Position numbers and translations under genes: made by a program. The notes under the pieces are model-generated. The model had not been told where the DNA came from. It did not search any database and saw only the letters and a list, made by a program, of their open reading frames with translations. Below, one piece after another: positions 1-8,020 of a stretch of DNA of 64,000 nucleotides. How positions within the stretch are numbered: position 1 is the stretch's first letter; each line of letters opens with the position of its first letter. Origin of the DNA: Neoaquamicrobium sediminum (GTDB lineage: Bacteria; Pseudomonadota; Alphaproteobacteria; Rhizobiales; Rhizobiaceae); the NCBI RefSeq assembly GCF_013240295.1, contig NZ_JABETK010000003.1:558001-622000 (forward strand), read 5' to 3'.

Positions 1-2
1 TA

Positions 3-458
3 CGCCGCCTCATAAATGTCACTGACGAACACCACGGTAAGAACTTCTTTGTGAAGAAGCGTGATCCGGTAACCGGGAAGCTGGCCTGGTTTGCAACGCC
101 GCTGTTCATGGCGCTCGTCATGGTCGAGATTGCCGACGTTATCTTCGCAGTGGATTCGGTTCCGGCGATCTTTGCCATCACGACAGATCCGTTCATCGTC
201 TACACGTCCAATATCTTTGCCATCCTTGGTTTGCGTGCGCTCTATTTCGCGCTTTCGGCGATGATCCAGCGGTTCCATTATCTGAAGCCGGCGTTGGCCG
301 TGGTTCTAATCTTCATCGGCTCGAAGATCTTTGTGGCCGACATGCTCGCCCTGGAGAAATTCCCCGCGTCGGTCTCGCTCGGCGTGACGCTGGCGATTAT
401 TACCGCTGGCATCTTCTACTCTTTGTGGCGCACGAGCCGGACGGGGGCCCCACAGTGA
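3..458 (+). CDS. TerC/Alx-family integral membrane protein (5' end outside window)
   Basis: The reading frame is open from the first bases of the window and ends at 458, so only the C-terminal part (about 151 residues) is present. It has several hydrophobic segments and the family signature around VEIADVIFAVDSVPAI, with acidic residues inside a membrane helix, followed by FIVYTSNIFAILGLRALYF. TerC/Alx proteins are inner-membrane proteins linked to tellurite resistance and manganese export; the acidic membrane motif is thought to bind metal. An internal GTG at 51 could be mistaken for a start, but the upstream in-frame residues (INVTDEHHGKNFFV) belong to the same family. The terC/alx subgroup cannot be decided from this fragment. 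Confidence 0.88.
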   Translation, partial: RRLINVTDEHHGKNFFVKKRDPVTGKLAWFATPLFMALVMVEIADVIFAVDSVPAIFAITTDPFIVYTSNIFAILGLRALYFALSAMIQRFHYLKPALAVVLIFIGSKIFVADMLALEKFPASVSLGVTLAIITAGIFYSLWRTSRTGAPQ

Positions 459-831
459 TGGCAACGCTGGTCGCGCCAATGGAATTTGCTCCTTCGAGCA
501 GGTTGTGCTCGGCGCGCTCGCCCGGTCGGACCTGACGATCCCGAAGCCGGTGGCAGGGCGATGGCAGCCTATCTCATGGCAGCAACCAGTCTGAAGGGCG
601 GGACAGCGGTCTCTGCGGGAGGTTTCAAAGTGATCTGGCGATCTCAGCAGTTTCGCGGCGGGCGTTCTCCGCTGTCTTGCCCCTGCCGGGCTTCTGGTCA
701 TAGCGGTAGGGCCTCAAGCGACTACCGACGGACGGTCGTGCGACTCATCTGCCTCGCGTGGTCAAGGCATTCGCCAACCTCGCCCCTGGATGGGGTAAAC
801 GCTGCGATGCCGGCAACTGAGCAAGGGGTGA
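459..831. other. Intergenic stretch, no gene recognised
   Basis: Open frames cross this stretch on both strands, but none has a ribosome binding site, a recognisable domain or a plausible composition. It separates the TerC gene from the convergent proteasome-like gene. I see no clear terminator hairpin followed by a T run. Confidence 0.4.
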
Positions 832-1527
832 TCAATCGAAGATGTCAGCGATGGCAGCCTTTTCGGCTTTCTCCCAGCGGCGCACGTCTTTGTTTACGGC
901 TTCGATTTCTTTGTCGCTGAGATGGTGGGCGCCGTCTTTGTCGATGCGACACAGGCTGAAGGGTTCACCGACACTCGAAGAGGTCAAGTCGAGCGCCTGC
1001 AGGACACGCAGCACCGCCGCGCAACCAAAACGCAGGGACCGCTCGGTCAGATGGAAGTGGGACAGCAGCGAACCGGCCTGCTGAGCCATAGCCGCGCCAC
1101 TGCCAATTGCATGGAATCCAATATCAGCGTAGTGGCCGATCATGCCAGACGGCGTTATCTCGACAATCCACGGTTCACCGTCACGCCATCCGGCGGCCAT
1201 GACGTAAGCCGACGGCGTCCCGCCGCCTTCTTCGCCCGGCACGTCGGGAATGAAGGTGTTGTAGTGATGGCTCAAGATCGGAAGGACCTGTTCCTGCAAT
1301 GCCCGTCCAATGTCGGGTGCCTCCAGGATCGCAGCGCTGTTCTCGTTGAAGCAACGTTCAACGTCGTACAGAACAGATCGCGCGCCGCTGCCACCCCACG
1401 CCGCCAACTTGCCTAGCGGGTGAAGCTTCTCGGCGGGATATGTCATGCCTCGCCCCTTGTCGGTGATCTGGGAGTCCGAGCCGAGCACGACTCCATCTCG
1501 GCAAACGGTGGCAAGTACGACCGTCAT
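832..1527 (-). CDS. Stand-alone proteasome-like Ntn hydrolase
   Basis: A 231-residue protein starting MTVVLATVCRDGVVLGSDSQ. If the initiator Met is removed, Thr becomes residue 1, and the proteasome beta-subunit catalytic positions fall exactly in register: Thr1, Asp17 (GSDSQ), Lys33 (PAEKL) and the Gly47 of the WGGSGA turn. A GSG segment at 141-143 and an LDLTSSS segment near 179 match the regions holding Ser129, Asp166 and Ser169 of beta subunits. Family members are N-terminal-threonine hydrolases that usually form oligomers. No second subunit, ATPase or HslU partner lies beside it, so a self-assembling ring (as for Anbu or HslV-type proteins) is an inference. AAAGGATC precedes the ATG. Substrate unknown. 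Confidence 0.75.
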   Translation of the reverse strand: MTVVLATVCRDGVVLGSDSQITDKGRGMTYPAEKLHPLGKLAAWGGSGARSVLYDVERCFNENSAAILEAPDIGRALQEQVLPILSHHYNTFIPDVPGEEGGGTPSAYVMAAGWRDGEPWIVEITPSGMIGHYADIGFHAIGSGAAMAQQAGSLLSHFHLTERSLRFGCAAVLRVLQALDLTSSSVGEPFSLCRIDKDGAHHLSDKEIEAVNKDVRRWEKAEKAAIADIFD

Positions 1528-1658
1528 ATTGGGATCCTTTCAAGTCTGGTGGCTGGATGTAACGTCGACCACCCATGCTCCACCATAAAGACAATGGATT
1601 GGGCTCAAGGCCTTCCTGTTTACAAATCGGCCCTGACGGCTCTTTGCCTCGCGACCCG

Positions 1659-2897
1659 TCAATGGAAAGAGGTTTGAGACGTGACACGGTTGGATAACGC
1701 ATAGAGATCGGCATCGGAGTCTTCCCGCCCGGCAAGTTTGTTCCTGACCACTTCCGCGGCTATACGGGCGTACGTAATGCCGTTGCCTCCATACCCCATC
1801 AGCGAGAACAGTCGTGGCCGCCGGTGGACCGGGCCAATCAGTGGCAAGCCGGTTGGCGTAGTGCCGAAGCTGCCAGCCCAAGCGAATTCAGGCATGGGGT
1901 CGATGCCGGGCAAGAGCTTGCTAAGCTTGTCGACGATCCGTTGCGTCTTCTTTGCTAACAGCTTGTCTCTAGTCTGTTCGTCCTGGAAATCTTCATCCTC
2001 TCCACCGCAGATAACGCGTCCGTCATGGGTGGTGCGAACATAAAGATAGGGATCGGACGCCTCCCAAATCATGGCTTCGCCCGGCCAAAGTCTATCCTTC
2101 GGCTGCCGCTTGGTCGCAATCGCCCAGGTCGAAATGATGTCATGTCGATCTGTGTGCACGACATCCATCAGTTCGTACCCTGTCGCGAGTATCACATGAC
2201 CGGCCTCGATCCGATGGCCCGATCGCATGGTGATCTCTATCGACGATTTGTGGAACTTGATTGCCGAGGCCTCTTCGGGCGCGAAAAGTTGGGCTCCGCG
2301 TCGCTGCGCCTGCAGCAAGAGACCCTTCGTCAGCTTGACTGGATCGACGACGAAATTGCCGGTCGAAAGAATGGCGCCGTCACGATCGATGCCGAACCGT
2401 TTGGCGAGTTCGCTTGCGGTAAGATATTGTGCGGGCAGTCCCGCGGAGGCGCGAACATCTGCCTCATCGCGCAGCTTGTTCCCGCTGAGCACATTTCCCG
2501 CAAGATAGAGTGTCTGGCGATCCGTCATCCGACAGGCGATCTCCAAGCTTTCAATCTGTCCGCGCAGGTTTGCCACTGCGAGCTTCGAGCGGCGCCACGC
2601 ACGAAACGCTTTTTCGGCTCCGATCGCTTTTTGCAGTTTGGACAATGGAACGTCGATTTCGTGCTGTACCAACGCTGTCGTCGCCGGGGTGGAGCCTAGC
2701 GCCGCTCCACGTCGATCCACCAAAATGACTTCGTGACCATCTTCGGAAAGCAGTTCCGCTGTCATCGCGCCGGTGATGCCCGTGCCAACAATGAGGACAT
2801 CAGTTGTGAGGCTGCGGGTTAGCGTTGAGTGCGCGATAGCTGGAGAGCGATAGGCTTGCCAGACTGGTTTTCCGCTTCTTAAATCGAGCTTGCGCAT
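1659..2897 (-). CDS. FAD-dependent oxidoreductase (DAO / glycine oxidase fold)
   Basis: 412 residues with an N-terminal dinucleotide-binding motif VLIVGTGITGAMTAELL (about residues 34-50), an acidic strand end (ILVDRRG) and a C-terminal FAD contact block with GSFGTTPTGLPLIGPV and MGYGGNGITYARIAAEV. This is the architecture of the D-amino-acid oxidase / gamma-glutamylputrescine oxidase superfamily, which oxidises secondary or primary amines with FAD. Some relatives carry a C-terminal Rieske domain; this one stops after the FAD fold. It lies alone, downstream of a hairpin that ends the previous operon. The substrate cannot be read from sequence; a small amino acid or polyamine derivative is likely. 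Confidence 0.85.
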   Translation of the reverse strand: MRKLDLRSGKPVWQAYRSPAIAHSTLTRSLTTDVLIVGTGITGAMTAELLSEDGHEVILVDRRGAALGSTPATTALVQHEIDVPLSKLQKAIGAEKAFRAWRRSKLAVANLRGQIESLEIACRMTDRQTLYLAGNVLSGNKLRDEADVRASAGLPAQYLTASELAKRFGIDRDGAILSTGNFVVDPVKLTKGLLLQAQRRGAQLFAPEEASAIKFHKSSIEITMRSGHRIEAGHVILATGYELMDVVHTDRHDIISTWAIATKRQPKDRLWPGEAMIWEASDPYLYVRTTHDGRVICGGEDEDFQDEQTRDKLLAKKTQRIVDKLSKLLPGIDPMPEFAWAGSFGTTPTGLPLIGPVHRRPRLFSLMGYGGNGITYARIAAEVVRNKLAGREDSDADLYALSNRVTSQTSFH

Positions 2898-3008
2898 ATT
2901 ACCTCGGCGGCGATGTCGTGCTCGCGCTCCCCAGTCGAATACAGCCAGATCCTGACTCCAGGAGCCTCCAACCGTGGATTCTTATTCGAGGTCTGCGCCG
3001 TTGCTGAA

Positions 3009-3032
3009 GCCGCCCCGGTTGACCGGGGCGGC
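3009..3032 (-). terminator. Strong hairpin after the four-helix membrane gene
   Basis: Perfect 10-bp stem GCCGCCCCGG / CCGGGGCGGC with loop TTGA, 22 bases past the stop of the minus-strand gene at 3054. It is not followed by a long T run, so termination efficiency is uncertain. It separates that gene from the oxidoreductase downstream. Confidence 0.55.
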
Positions 3033-3053
3033 AGTTCTTGGGATCGACGAGGA

Positions 3054-3938
3054 CTACCAGGGACGGTACCAGCCCGCGACGACAGTCTGTTTGTCACGAT
3101 GGTTCCCGCCGAGTGTGCCGCCGAAGTAGGCCGCAGCGGCACTGACGACCAGCGACGCAGCTGCGATAAAGGCTGCAAGCATTGCGGTACGGCGAGCCTG
3201 ATCCGCCACCTCGCGCGCGTCCTGCTCGAACTCTTGAGCCTGGGCGATCACTTCATTGATGCGTTGCTCTGCCTCTTCAGGAGAAACCCCGGCCCGCTCG
3301 GCTGCCACGGCCACGAGATACTGGCGGTCTGCATCAGCCAGTCCGCCATCGGTTGTCACGGCTGACAGCAGGATTCGAGCGACCTCGTCTCGCGTGCCTT
3401 CGTCGATCGGGTCGGCACCCGGAGCGCCGCGAAGCGTTCTGTCGACCAGCAGTGCATTTGGATCGAGAGCATCGGTGGCCGCCACTGTGGCCGAGCCTAC
3501 GGCCGACGCGGCTGCACCTGCGGTCTGTCCGACAACCGTCGCCGTGCCCATTGCGCCGGAATAGGCGAGGGTAGCTGCGACCAGCGTTGCGACGGCCCAT
3601 ACGACGACACCGTGTGAGCCGTCGCGCAGGTCGGATTCATACTCGGTCGCATCGCCGACGCGCCGCCGCATACGCCCGGCAAGATAGCCGCCCGCCATCG
3701 AAGCTGAGACCTGAACCCACAAGAGCCAGAGCCCGCCGACGACCGCGATCCAGAACAAGGATGCCGATTGACCTTCATGGGCAGATGTCAGCGACAGGCC
3801 CAGCGCCGCGCCGAAGGTCAGCAGGACCAACGAAATGGCAGCTGCAACCGCGGCGCCTGCGAAAATTGCGGACCAATCGACATACGAACGACCCTCATCT
3901 GCCTGGGGTGTTACGATGGTTTCTTCAACAATTGCCAT
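3054..3938 (-). CDS. Four-helix membrane protein, unknown function
   Basis: 294 residues counted from the ATG at 3938, which is preceded by AGGGAGG at good spacing; longer upstream extensions have no coding character. Hydrophobic segments lie near residues 25-50 (AIFAGAAVAAAISLVLL), 60-90, 115-140 (VVVWAVATLVAATLAYSGAM) and close to the C terminus (AFIAAASLVVSAAAAYFGG). Between the last two is a soluble stretch with a predicted helix rich in Glu, Gln and Ala (VSPEEAEQRINEVIAQAQEF). Similar proteins are annotated as hypothetical membrane proteins in rhizobia. It sits 11 bases after a 24-residue membrane peptide gene and its own ribosome binding site overlaps that region, so the two probably form an operon. 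Confidence 0.8.
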   Translation of the reverse strand: MAIVEETIVTPQADEGRSYVDWSAIFAGAAVAAAISLVLLTFGAALGLSLTSAHEGQSASLFWIAVVGGLWLLWVQVSASMAGGYLAGRMRRRVGDATEYESDLRDGSHGVVVWAVATLVAATLAYSGAMGTATVVGQTAGAAASAVGSATVAATDALDPNALLVDRTLRGAPGADPIDEGTRDEVARILLSAVTTDGGLADADRQYLVAVAAERAGVSPEEAEQRINEVIAQAQEFEQDAREVADQARRTAMLAAFIAAASLVVSAAAAYFGGTLGGNHRDKQTVVAGWYRPW

Positions 3939-3949
3939 CTCAGCCTCCC

Positions 3950-4024
3950 TCAGCGCAGACCGAAGAAAGACAGGATCGCCATGATCACGACCACGAGCCC
4001 GACGAGATAGATGATTCCGTGCAT
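3950..4024 (-). CDS. 24-residue single-helix membrane peptide
   Basis: Very short gene: ATG at 4024, stop at 3950, peptide MHGIIYLVGLVVVIMAILSF plus FGLR. A near-consensus AGGAGG lies five bases upstream of the ATG. Nearly the whole peptide is one transmembrane helix. The stop is 11 bases before the start of the four-helix membrane protein, so co-transcription is likely. Short peptides of this look occur widely in rhizobia without known function; a role as a small partner of the downstream membrane protein is inference. Confidence 0.65.
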   Translation of the reverse strand: MHGIIYLVGLVVVIMAILSFFGLR

Positions 4025-4265
4025 AAGAGCCTCCTGCGTTGCGGAAGGCTAAACGCCGCATTCTCGCCAATGTTCCGCCGGCTTGTTGACCTATTTCGTC
4101 GACCATGGCGGCAGATACGCCGTTGGGTCCGGCTGTGCCACGACGCCGTCTTCAATGTCCTGTGCGAGGATGTCCTTAAACGTTTCCAGTATCGCGCCTT
4201 CGCCATGCGGCTAGAACGACCGGATTGTCCACTCGCGCAGCTTCACCTGTATCTCGGCTTAGACT

Positions 4266-5591
4266 TCATGCCGACTGCGACTGCGACATCGTCATGTTGC
4301 GTATCCGACCAGCGACCGCTGCAGAAACCGAGTCGTGAATGACGGCAGGAAAGCCCTCGGGCAAAGACTTTTCGATCGACTCGATCGCATCGTTCGCACG
4401 TGTGACGACGTCTTCGATTGCATCAGGAACCAGAAATTTCGGCAGGCCAGCTTCAGCGCCGGTTTGAATGAAGTGCCGTGCGTGAACCTGGTCGATGCGA
4501 TAGTGTCGACTATCGCCGACCGACATCGCCAGCTTCATCTGCTTGCGCTGGATTTGATGGGAGTCGAGGCTCGGTTGTGCCGTCAGGACGTCGTAAAGCG
4601 GCGTCATTTGGTAAGTGCCGCCGCTCCCTAGGAAGATGCTGAAATTCTTGGCATGGCCATCGGTCGCGCCAAGGAGCCAGAACAGGATTTGCGCCTTGAT
4701 GAAGGCAGACTGATCTTCTGCCGGACTATCGCCGCCTTTGAGGAGATCGAGGATCGCGACCATGCCGGGGCCGCCGTCGCTTTGGTATTTCAGCGTAGGA
4801 GGAACCGAGAGTGCCTGACAGCAATCCTCTTGCGGCAGGCGGAGCAATCTTCCGTCCGAGGTCCAGCGGCGATCGAACCGCTCGATAATGAGCGTCTTCG
4901 TTTTCCCGAATGTTCTGATTTCAGCTTTGTTGACCGGAAGGCCGAACGCTTCGAGAAACTTCAGGCAATAGAACTCGTTCTCGATACTGCTCGACAAATC
5001 GATGCCATTGGGCAAGGTGCCGATCTGTGTCTTGAAGATATGCGTTGTAGGGGTCGCACCGTGCGGCTTGATCCATTTGCCATCAAGGTAGAGCAGGGCG
5101 GTTTTCTGCTGGGCACCTGCAATCGATATCCGGAAGTCGTCGTCACGGCTCAAGCCAAGCGGTGCTTGCGCGAGGCCGCGCAAAAGTCTGTCGATAGCCG
5201 CGTCATCAACAGCTTCGCCCTTGATCGTGCCGGTCGCATCGATCGCCTCGTCGTCAGCGGGGATGAATTGCAGGGCTCCTACACAGTCGTGGCCGATTGC
5301 CGCGAGCATGCTGTAAGCGTCAGTTCCCCGCGCGCCGACTTTTTCGGCCACCCGGCGGCGCAGTGCGTCGGAGTCGGGGAGCAGGTTATCGAATACCGCG
5401 ATGACCGGTTTGCCTCGGAAAGGCGTTTCCCGTAGGGGCAGCGATAGTGAAATAGGGAGAGTATGCTCCCAATCGAGCCAGCTTTGATCATACTGGAATT
5501 CCAGCGCGCCGCTTGTTTCCTTGCTGAAAAATCCGACCAGCCGGTTATTGAGATAAACGCGTAGCGGCTCATACGTGCGACGTCGCGCCAT
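4266..5591 (-). CDS. hipA: HipA-family serine/threonine kinase toxin
   Basis: 441 residues, the usual HipA length. The N-subdomain begins LRVYLNNRLVGFF; the phosphorylation and ATP-loop region SIAGAQQKTAL lies at 156-166; the catalytic loop ATDGHAKNF is at 309-317 with Asp311 as likely base; the DFD-like metal site is PLYDVL near 332-337. All key residues look intact. HipA toxins phosphorylate glutamyl-tRNA synthetase or related targets and cause growth arrest; HipB neutralises and represses. The hipA ATG overlaps the hipB stop by one base (TGATG), which suggests translational coupling. Confidence 0.93.
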   Translation of the reverse strand: MARRRTYEPLRVYLNNRLVGFFSKETSGALEFQYDQSWLDWEHTLPISLSLPLRETPFRGKPVIAVFDNLLPDSDALRRRVAEKVGARGTDAYSMLAAIGHDCVGALQFIPADDEAIDATGTIKGEAVDDAAIDRLLRGLAQAPLGLSRDDDFRISIAGAQQKTALLYLDGKWIKPHGATPTTHIFKTQIGTLPNGIDLSSSIENEFYCLKFLEAFGLPVNKAEIRTFGKTKTLIIERFDRRWTSDGRLLRLPQEDCCQALSVPPTLKYQSDGGPGMVAILDLLKGGDSPAEDQSAFIKAQILFWLLGATDGHAKNFSIFLGSGGTYQMTPLYDVLTAQPSLDSHQIQRKQMKLAMSVGDSRHYRIDQVHARHFIQTGAEAGLPKFLVPDAIEDVVTRANDAIESIEKSLPEGFPAVIHDSVSAAVAGRIRNMTMSQSQSA

Positions 5592-5842
5592 CAGAAGATG
5601 TCCTCAATGTCCGAAGGATGGCGTTTCGATCGCGGTAGGATTCTGAATTCCAGATCGAGGGCGGCGAGGACGGCAAGAACTGTCTCCAGTTTCGCCGCCG
5701 GGTTGCCGGTTTCGATAAGGGAAATGGTCTCCTGCCGCAGTCCCGCTTTGGTGCCGAGCTCAGTCTGGTTAAGGCCCTGCTTTTTGCGGGCGCGCTGTAC
5801 GATGTTTCCGATCTGCTTCGGATTGCGTGCCAAGTTTGTCAT
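5591..5842 (-). CDS. hipB: HipB-family antitoxin, XRE-type repressor
   Basis: 83 residues with a helix-turn-helix core (GNIVQRARKKQGLNQTELGT, then KAGLRQETISLIETG) and a short C-terminal tail RHPSDIEDIF. It is the first gene of the hipBA operon and overlaps hipA by one base. HipB proteins dimerise, bind operator palindromes and hold HipA inactive. Two palindromes lie directly upstream of the start. The ribosome binding site is weak, which is common in autoregulated antitoxin genes. Confidence 0.9.
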   Translation of the reverse strand: MTNLARNPKQIGNIVQRARKKQGLNQTELGTKAGLRQETISLIETGNPAAKLETVLAVLAALDLEFRILPRSKRHPSDIEDIF

Positions 5843-5860
5843 TTCGGTAGTTATGCTCTA

Positions 5861-5915
5861 ATTCCGATAAAAGGTCAATATCGGATTTAGCACATAACGA
5901 CGGATTATGTGTTAA
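5861..5915 (-). promoter_or_regulatory. Two palindromes upstream of hipBA, probable HipB operators
   Basis: First inverted repeat: TCCGATA (5863-5869) and TATCGGA (5879-5885), 9-base spacer. Second: TTAGCACATAA (5887-5897) and TTATGTGTTAA (5905-5915), 10 of 11 paired. The first resembles the E. coli HipB operator type TATCC-N8-GGATA in size and arm composition. Both lie within 75 bases of the hipB start, where autoregulatory operators are expected. Binding is inferred. Confidence 0.6.
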
Positions 5916-6062
5916 CCGCGATAAAATAGATCTTATGCATTCGGTCGCATAAAGAGCTGTCACGGCGGTTGAGGAGATCTCCAATGTACTAGGGTCCGGA
6001 CCCATAAAGGGGTTCCGTCACGCGGCCTGATATGATTCACGGCCTCCGAAAGGAGGACAGCA

Positions 6063-6455
6063 ATGAATCGGGATCAATTCTGGCTGACCGACGAGCAGTT
6101 CGCGAAGCTGAGACCGCACCTTCCCACCGACACCCGTGGCAAGCCTCGCGTGGATGACCGGCGGGTGATCAGCGGCATCATCCATGTCATCAAGAGCGGA
6201 GGGCGTTGGGTTGACGCACCTTCCGTCTACGGTCCGAGGAAGACACTCTACAACCGCTTCCAGCGCTGGGCAGCCAAAGGGATATGGAGCTCCATATTCC
6301 ACGCCCTGGCCAATGCCGGTGGTCCACCTGCTCAGTTGCTCATCGATTCCTCTGCCGTCCGAGCCCATCGCAGTGCGGCGGGAGGAAAAAAGGGGAACTC
6401 AACCAGGCGATCGGCAGATCGCGCGGCGGCCGCACCACCAAGATCCATGCCCTGA
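6063..6455 (+). CDS. IS427-group transposase, first frame (OrfA)
   Basis: 131 residues beginning MNRDQFWLTDEQFAKLRPHL, the standard N terminus of IS5/IS427 transposases, with RGKPRVDDRRVISGIIHVIK and the first catalytic Asp in LLIDSSAVRAHRSAAG. After an A6 run at about 6387-6392 (GGAAAAAAGGGG) the frame loses homology, as expected for elements that join OrfA and OrfB by programmed slippage. The last 20 or so residues are therefore out of frame. Confidence 0.85.
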   Translation: MNRDQFWLTDEQFAKLRPHLPTDTRGKPRVDDRRVISGIIHVIKSGGRWVDAPSVYGPRKTLYNRFQRWAAKGIWSSIFHALANAGGPPAQLLIDSSAVRAHRSAAGGKKGNSTRRSADRAAAAPPRSMP

Positions 6456-6819
6456 CCGATGGACTTTGCAGGCCTGTTGCCTTCCTCCTGACCGGAGGCC
6501 ATGTCGCCGACTGCAAGGCCGGCGAAGTGCTCATCCAGCGGATGCCGTCGACATCTCTTCTGAACGCTGACAAAGGCTATGACAGTGACGCCATCCGTCG
6601 TCAGGTCAAGGCGCGCGGCGCCTTTGCCAACATACCGCCGAAGGCAAACCGGAAGTGGAAGAACTGCTTCTCCCCTATCTCTACCGCGACCGCAACGCCA
6701 TCGAGCGCATGTTCTGCCGCCTCAAGGACTTTCGTCGCATCGCTACCCGCTATGACAGGCTTGCAACCAACTTCCTGGCCGCCATCTGCATCGCGGCAAC
6801 CGTCAGCTACTGGTTATGA
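6380..6819 (+). pseudogene. IS427-group transposase, second frame (OrfB), frameshifted
   Basis: From the A6 slippage site the second frame encodes GRSRGGRTTKIHALTD, then LNADKGYDSDAIR with the second catalytic Asp, up to PPKANRKWKNCFSP. The conserved C terminus (YLYRDRNAIERMFCRLKDF with the DDE Glu, ending ATVSYWL) continues in another frame. The break is in a C4 run at 6672-6675; one more C would restore the reading. The copy is therefore inactive unless this is a sequencing error. Confidence 0.8.
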
Positions 6820-6991
6820 GTCTGGACCCTAGTCTAGGATTCGGTGAAACACTTCGTCATCGACCAGTAGCCGAATTGCCTTCTTGGTGTCATTGTTCCT
6901 GGTGATGATGCCACATCGTCAGTCCATTGTCGGCGCGCTGGCGCTGTCAGCGATCATCATGCTCACGCCCTAGAGTGAAAAGGAGGTAGTA

Positions 6992-7129
6992 ATGACAACC
7001 TCTAGAATTTCGATGCGTGGAGTTTTCTATCCCGACGAGTTCGAAGAAATGCGCGACGAACTGTCCCGCGGTGACGTTCCCGACGAAAACGTCAGCAGAG
7101 CGTGGAGGACGCGCGTAGGTAATTTTTGA
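6992..7129 (+). CDS. 45-residue hypothetical protein
   Basis: ATG at 6992 with AAGGAGG about eight bases upstream; the peptide starts MTTSRISMRGVFYPDEFEEM and ends TRVGNF before a TGA. It is charged and soluble, with no signal or membrane segment. The good ribosome binding site is the main support. I do not recognise a family; phenotype unknown. Confidence 0.45.
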   Translation: MTTSRISMRGVFYPDEFEEMRDELSRGDVPDENVSRAWRTRVGNF

Positions 7130-7267
7130 GCGGAACACGAGCAAGGGTGAAGCTAACCCCGCCGCCGACCATTCCGGGTCCAGCGATCTTCCAATTGAAT
7201 AGGGGCTGAAAATGTCCCAGTTCATCGCCCCGCTGGCACCGGCCCAGGCGGTCTTCTGTAACCCTGC

Positions 7268-7651
7268 TTAACCGTCCGTATCGTCGTCAGGATTGTCGAC
7301 TTCACAGCCGATGCCGTGGCAACCGATGTAGTTGCCATCGGGATCGAAATTGGGATTGCCGTCTCTATCGAAGCTTGGCCGCGTATCGATGTCGTCGCTG
7401 CGTTGCGATGCCTGCCGGTCGCGATCGCGTCGTTCTTGTGCCTCCATTCGGTCGAGCGAGCGCTGTTCATCCGCTGTGCGTTGCGCATCTTGCCTCATCA
7501 TGCACGTGGCAAAGCCGTCCGTTCCCGGTTGGAACCCGAAGGAGTTGCATTTTTCAGCGTCCATCGCGCGCTGATCGTCGGTGCTGACACACCCAGCCGC
7601 AGCAAACGGCAAAAGCAGGATCGGCAGGAGTTTGAGTGTCAATCTCGGCAT
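7268..7651 (-). CDS. Small lipoprotein
   Basis: 127 residues from the ATG at 7651, chosen because GAGAGGGA precedes it and because a signal peptide begins there (MPRLTLKLLPILLLPFAAAG followed by Cys). The LPFAAAGC segment is a lipobox variant, so lipid attachment to the Cys is expected. The mature part is polar, with a charged Arg/Asp/Gln-rich middle (RRDRDRQASQRSDD) and a Cys-containing end (IGCHGIGCEVDN). Family and role are unknown. An open frame extends upstream to 7714 but adds residues ahead of the signal peptide. Confidence 0.7.
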   Translation of the reverse strand: MPRLTLKLLPILLLPFAAAGCVSTDDQRAMDAEKCNSFGFQPGTDGFATCMMRQDAQRTADEQRSLDRMEAQERRDRDRQASQRSDDIDTRPSFDRDGNPNFDPDGNYIGCHGIGCEVDNPDDDTDG

Positions 7652-8020
7652 TGTCCCTCTCCGATAGCCGCCCGCCGCCACAACAAGGTAACCACACGTT
7701 GCGCTTTCGGACAACCTGCGCGCGAATTGCAGTTGAGCTCGGTGCTTCCATTTCTTCCGCGTCCAATGGCGACTTGCACGTTTTTAGGATCTCACCTTCC
7801 TGTCTGGTGCGATTGAAATTGCCCCGAGCGGAAGCTGCCGTATCCGAGGCCCCACCGGGGCATATTCGGGGCTTTGCGTGCGGACCCCGCCGTAACGTCC
7901 CCGAGCGCCGCTTAGGGTCCGGACCGCTCCGAGCTAGCGGTCCTAGTATTAGCGATATTTGACATCCACCACCTGTAGGTTCACGCTGTCTATCCGATTG
8001 AAACAAATAGGGAGCGAAAG
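7652..8020. other. Divergent intergenic region with a stem-loop
   Basis: About 370 bases between the lipoprotein gene and the next plus-strand gene. A perfect 8-bp hairpin GGACCGCT / AGCGGTCC with a 7-base loop lies at 7921-7943. Directly before it, TAGGGTCCGGACC (7914-7926) matches 13 bases of the left end of the IS427-type element at 5991. No gene is visible. Confidence 0.5.

Larger units (their letters stand above)
5991..6830 (+). mobile_element. IS5-family element, IS427 group, with a damaged transposase
   Basis: The ends form imperfect inverted repeats: AGGGTCCGGACCCATAA on the left and, inverted, AGGGTCCAGACTCATAA on the right (14 of 17). Both ends sit in a CTAG context, the target preferred by the IS427 group. 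The length of 840 bases is typical. The element carries two overlapping transposase frames and lies just upstream of hipBA without disrupting it. Confidence 0.85.

Noticed and set aside
486..920. 144-codon plus-strand frame after the TerC gene
   Set aside because: No ribosome binding site or domain, and it runs into the proteasome-like gene on the other strand.
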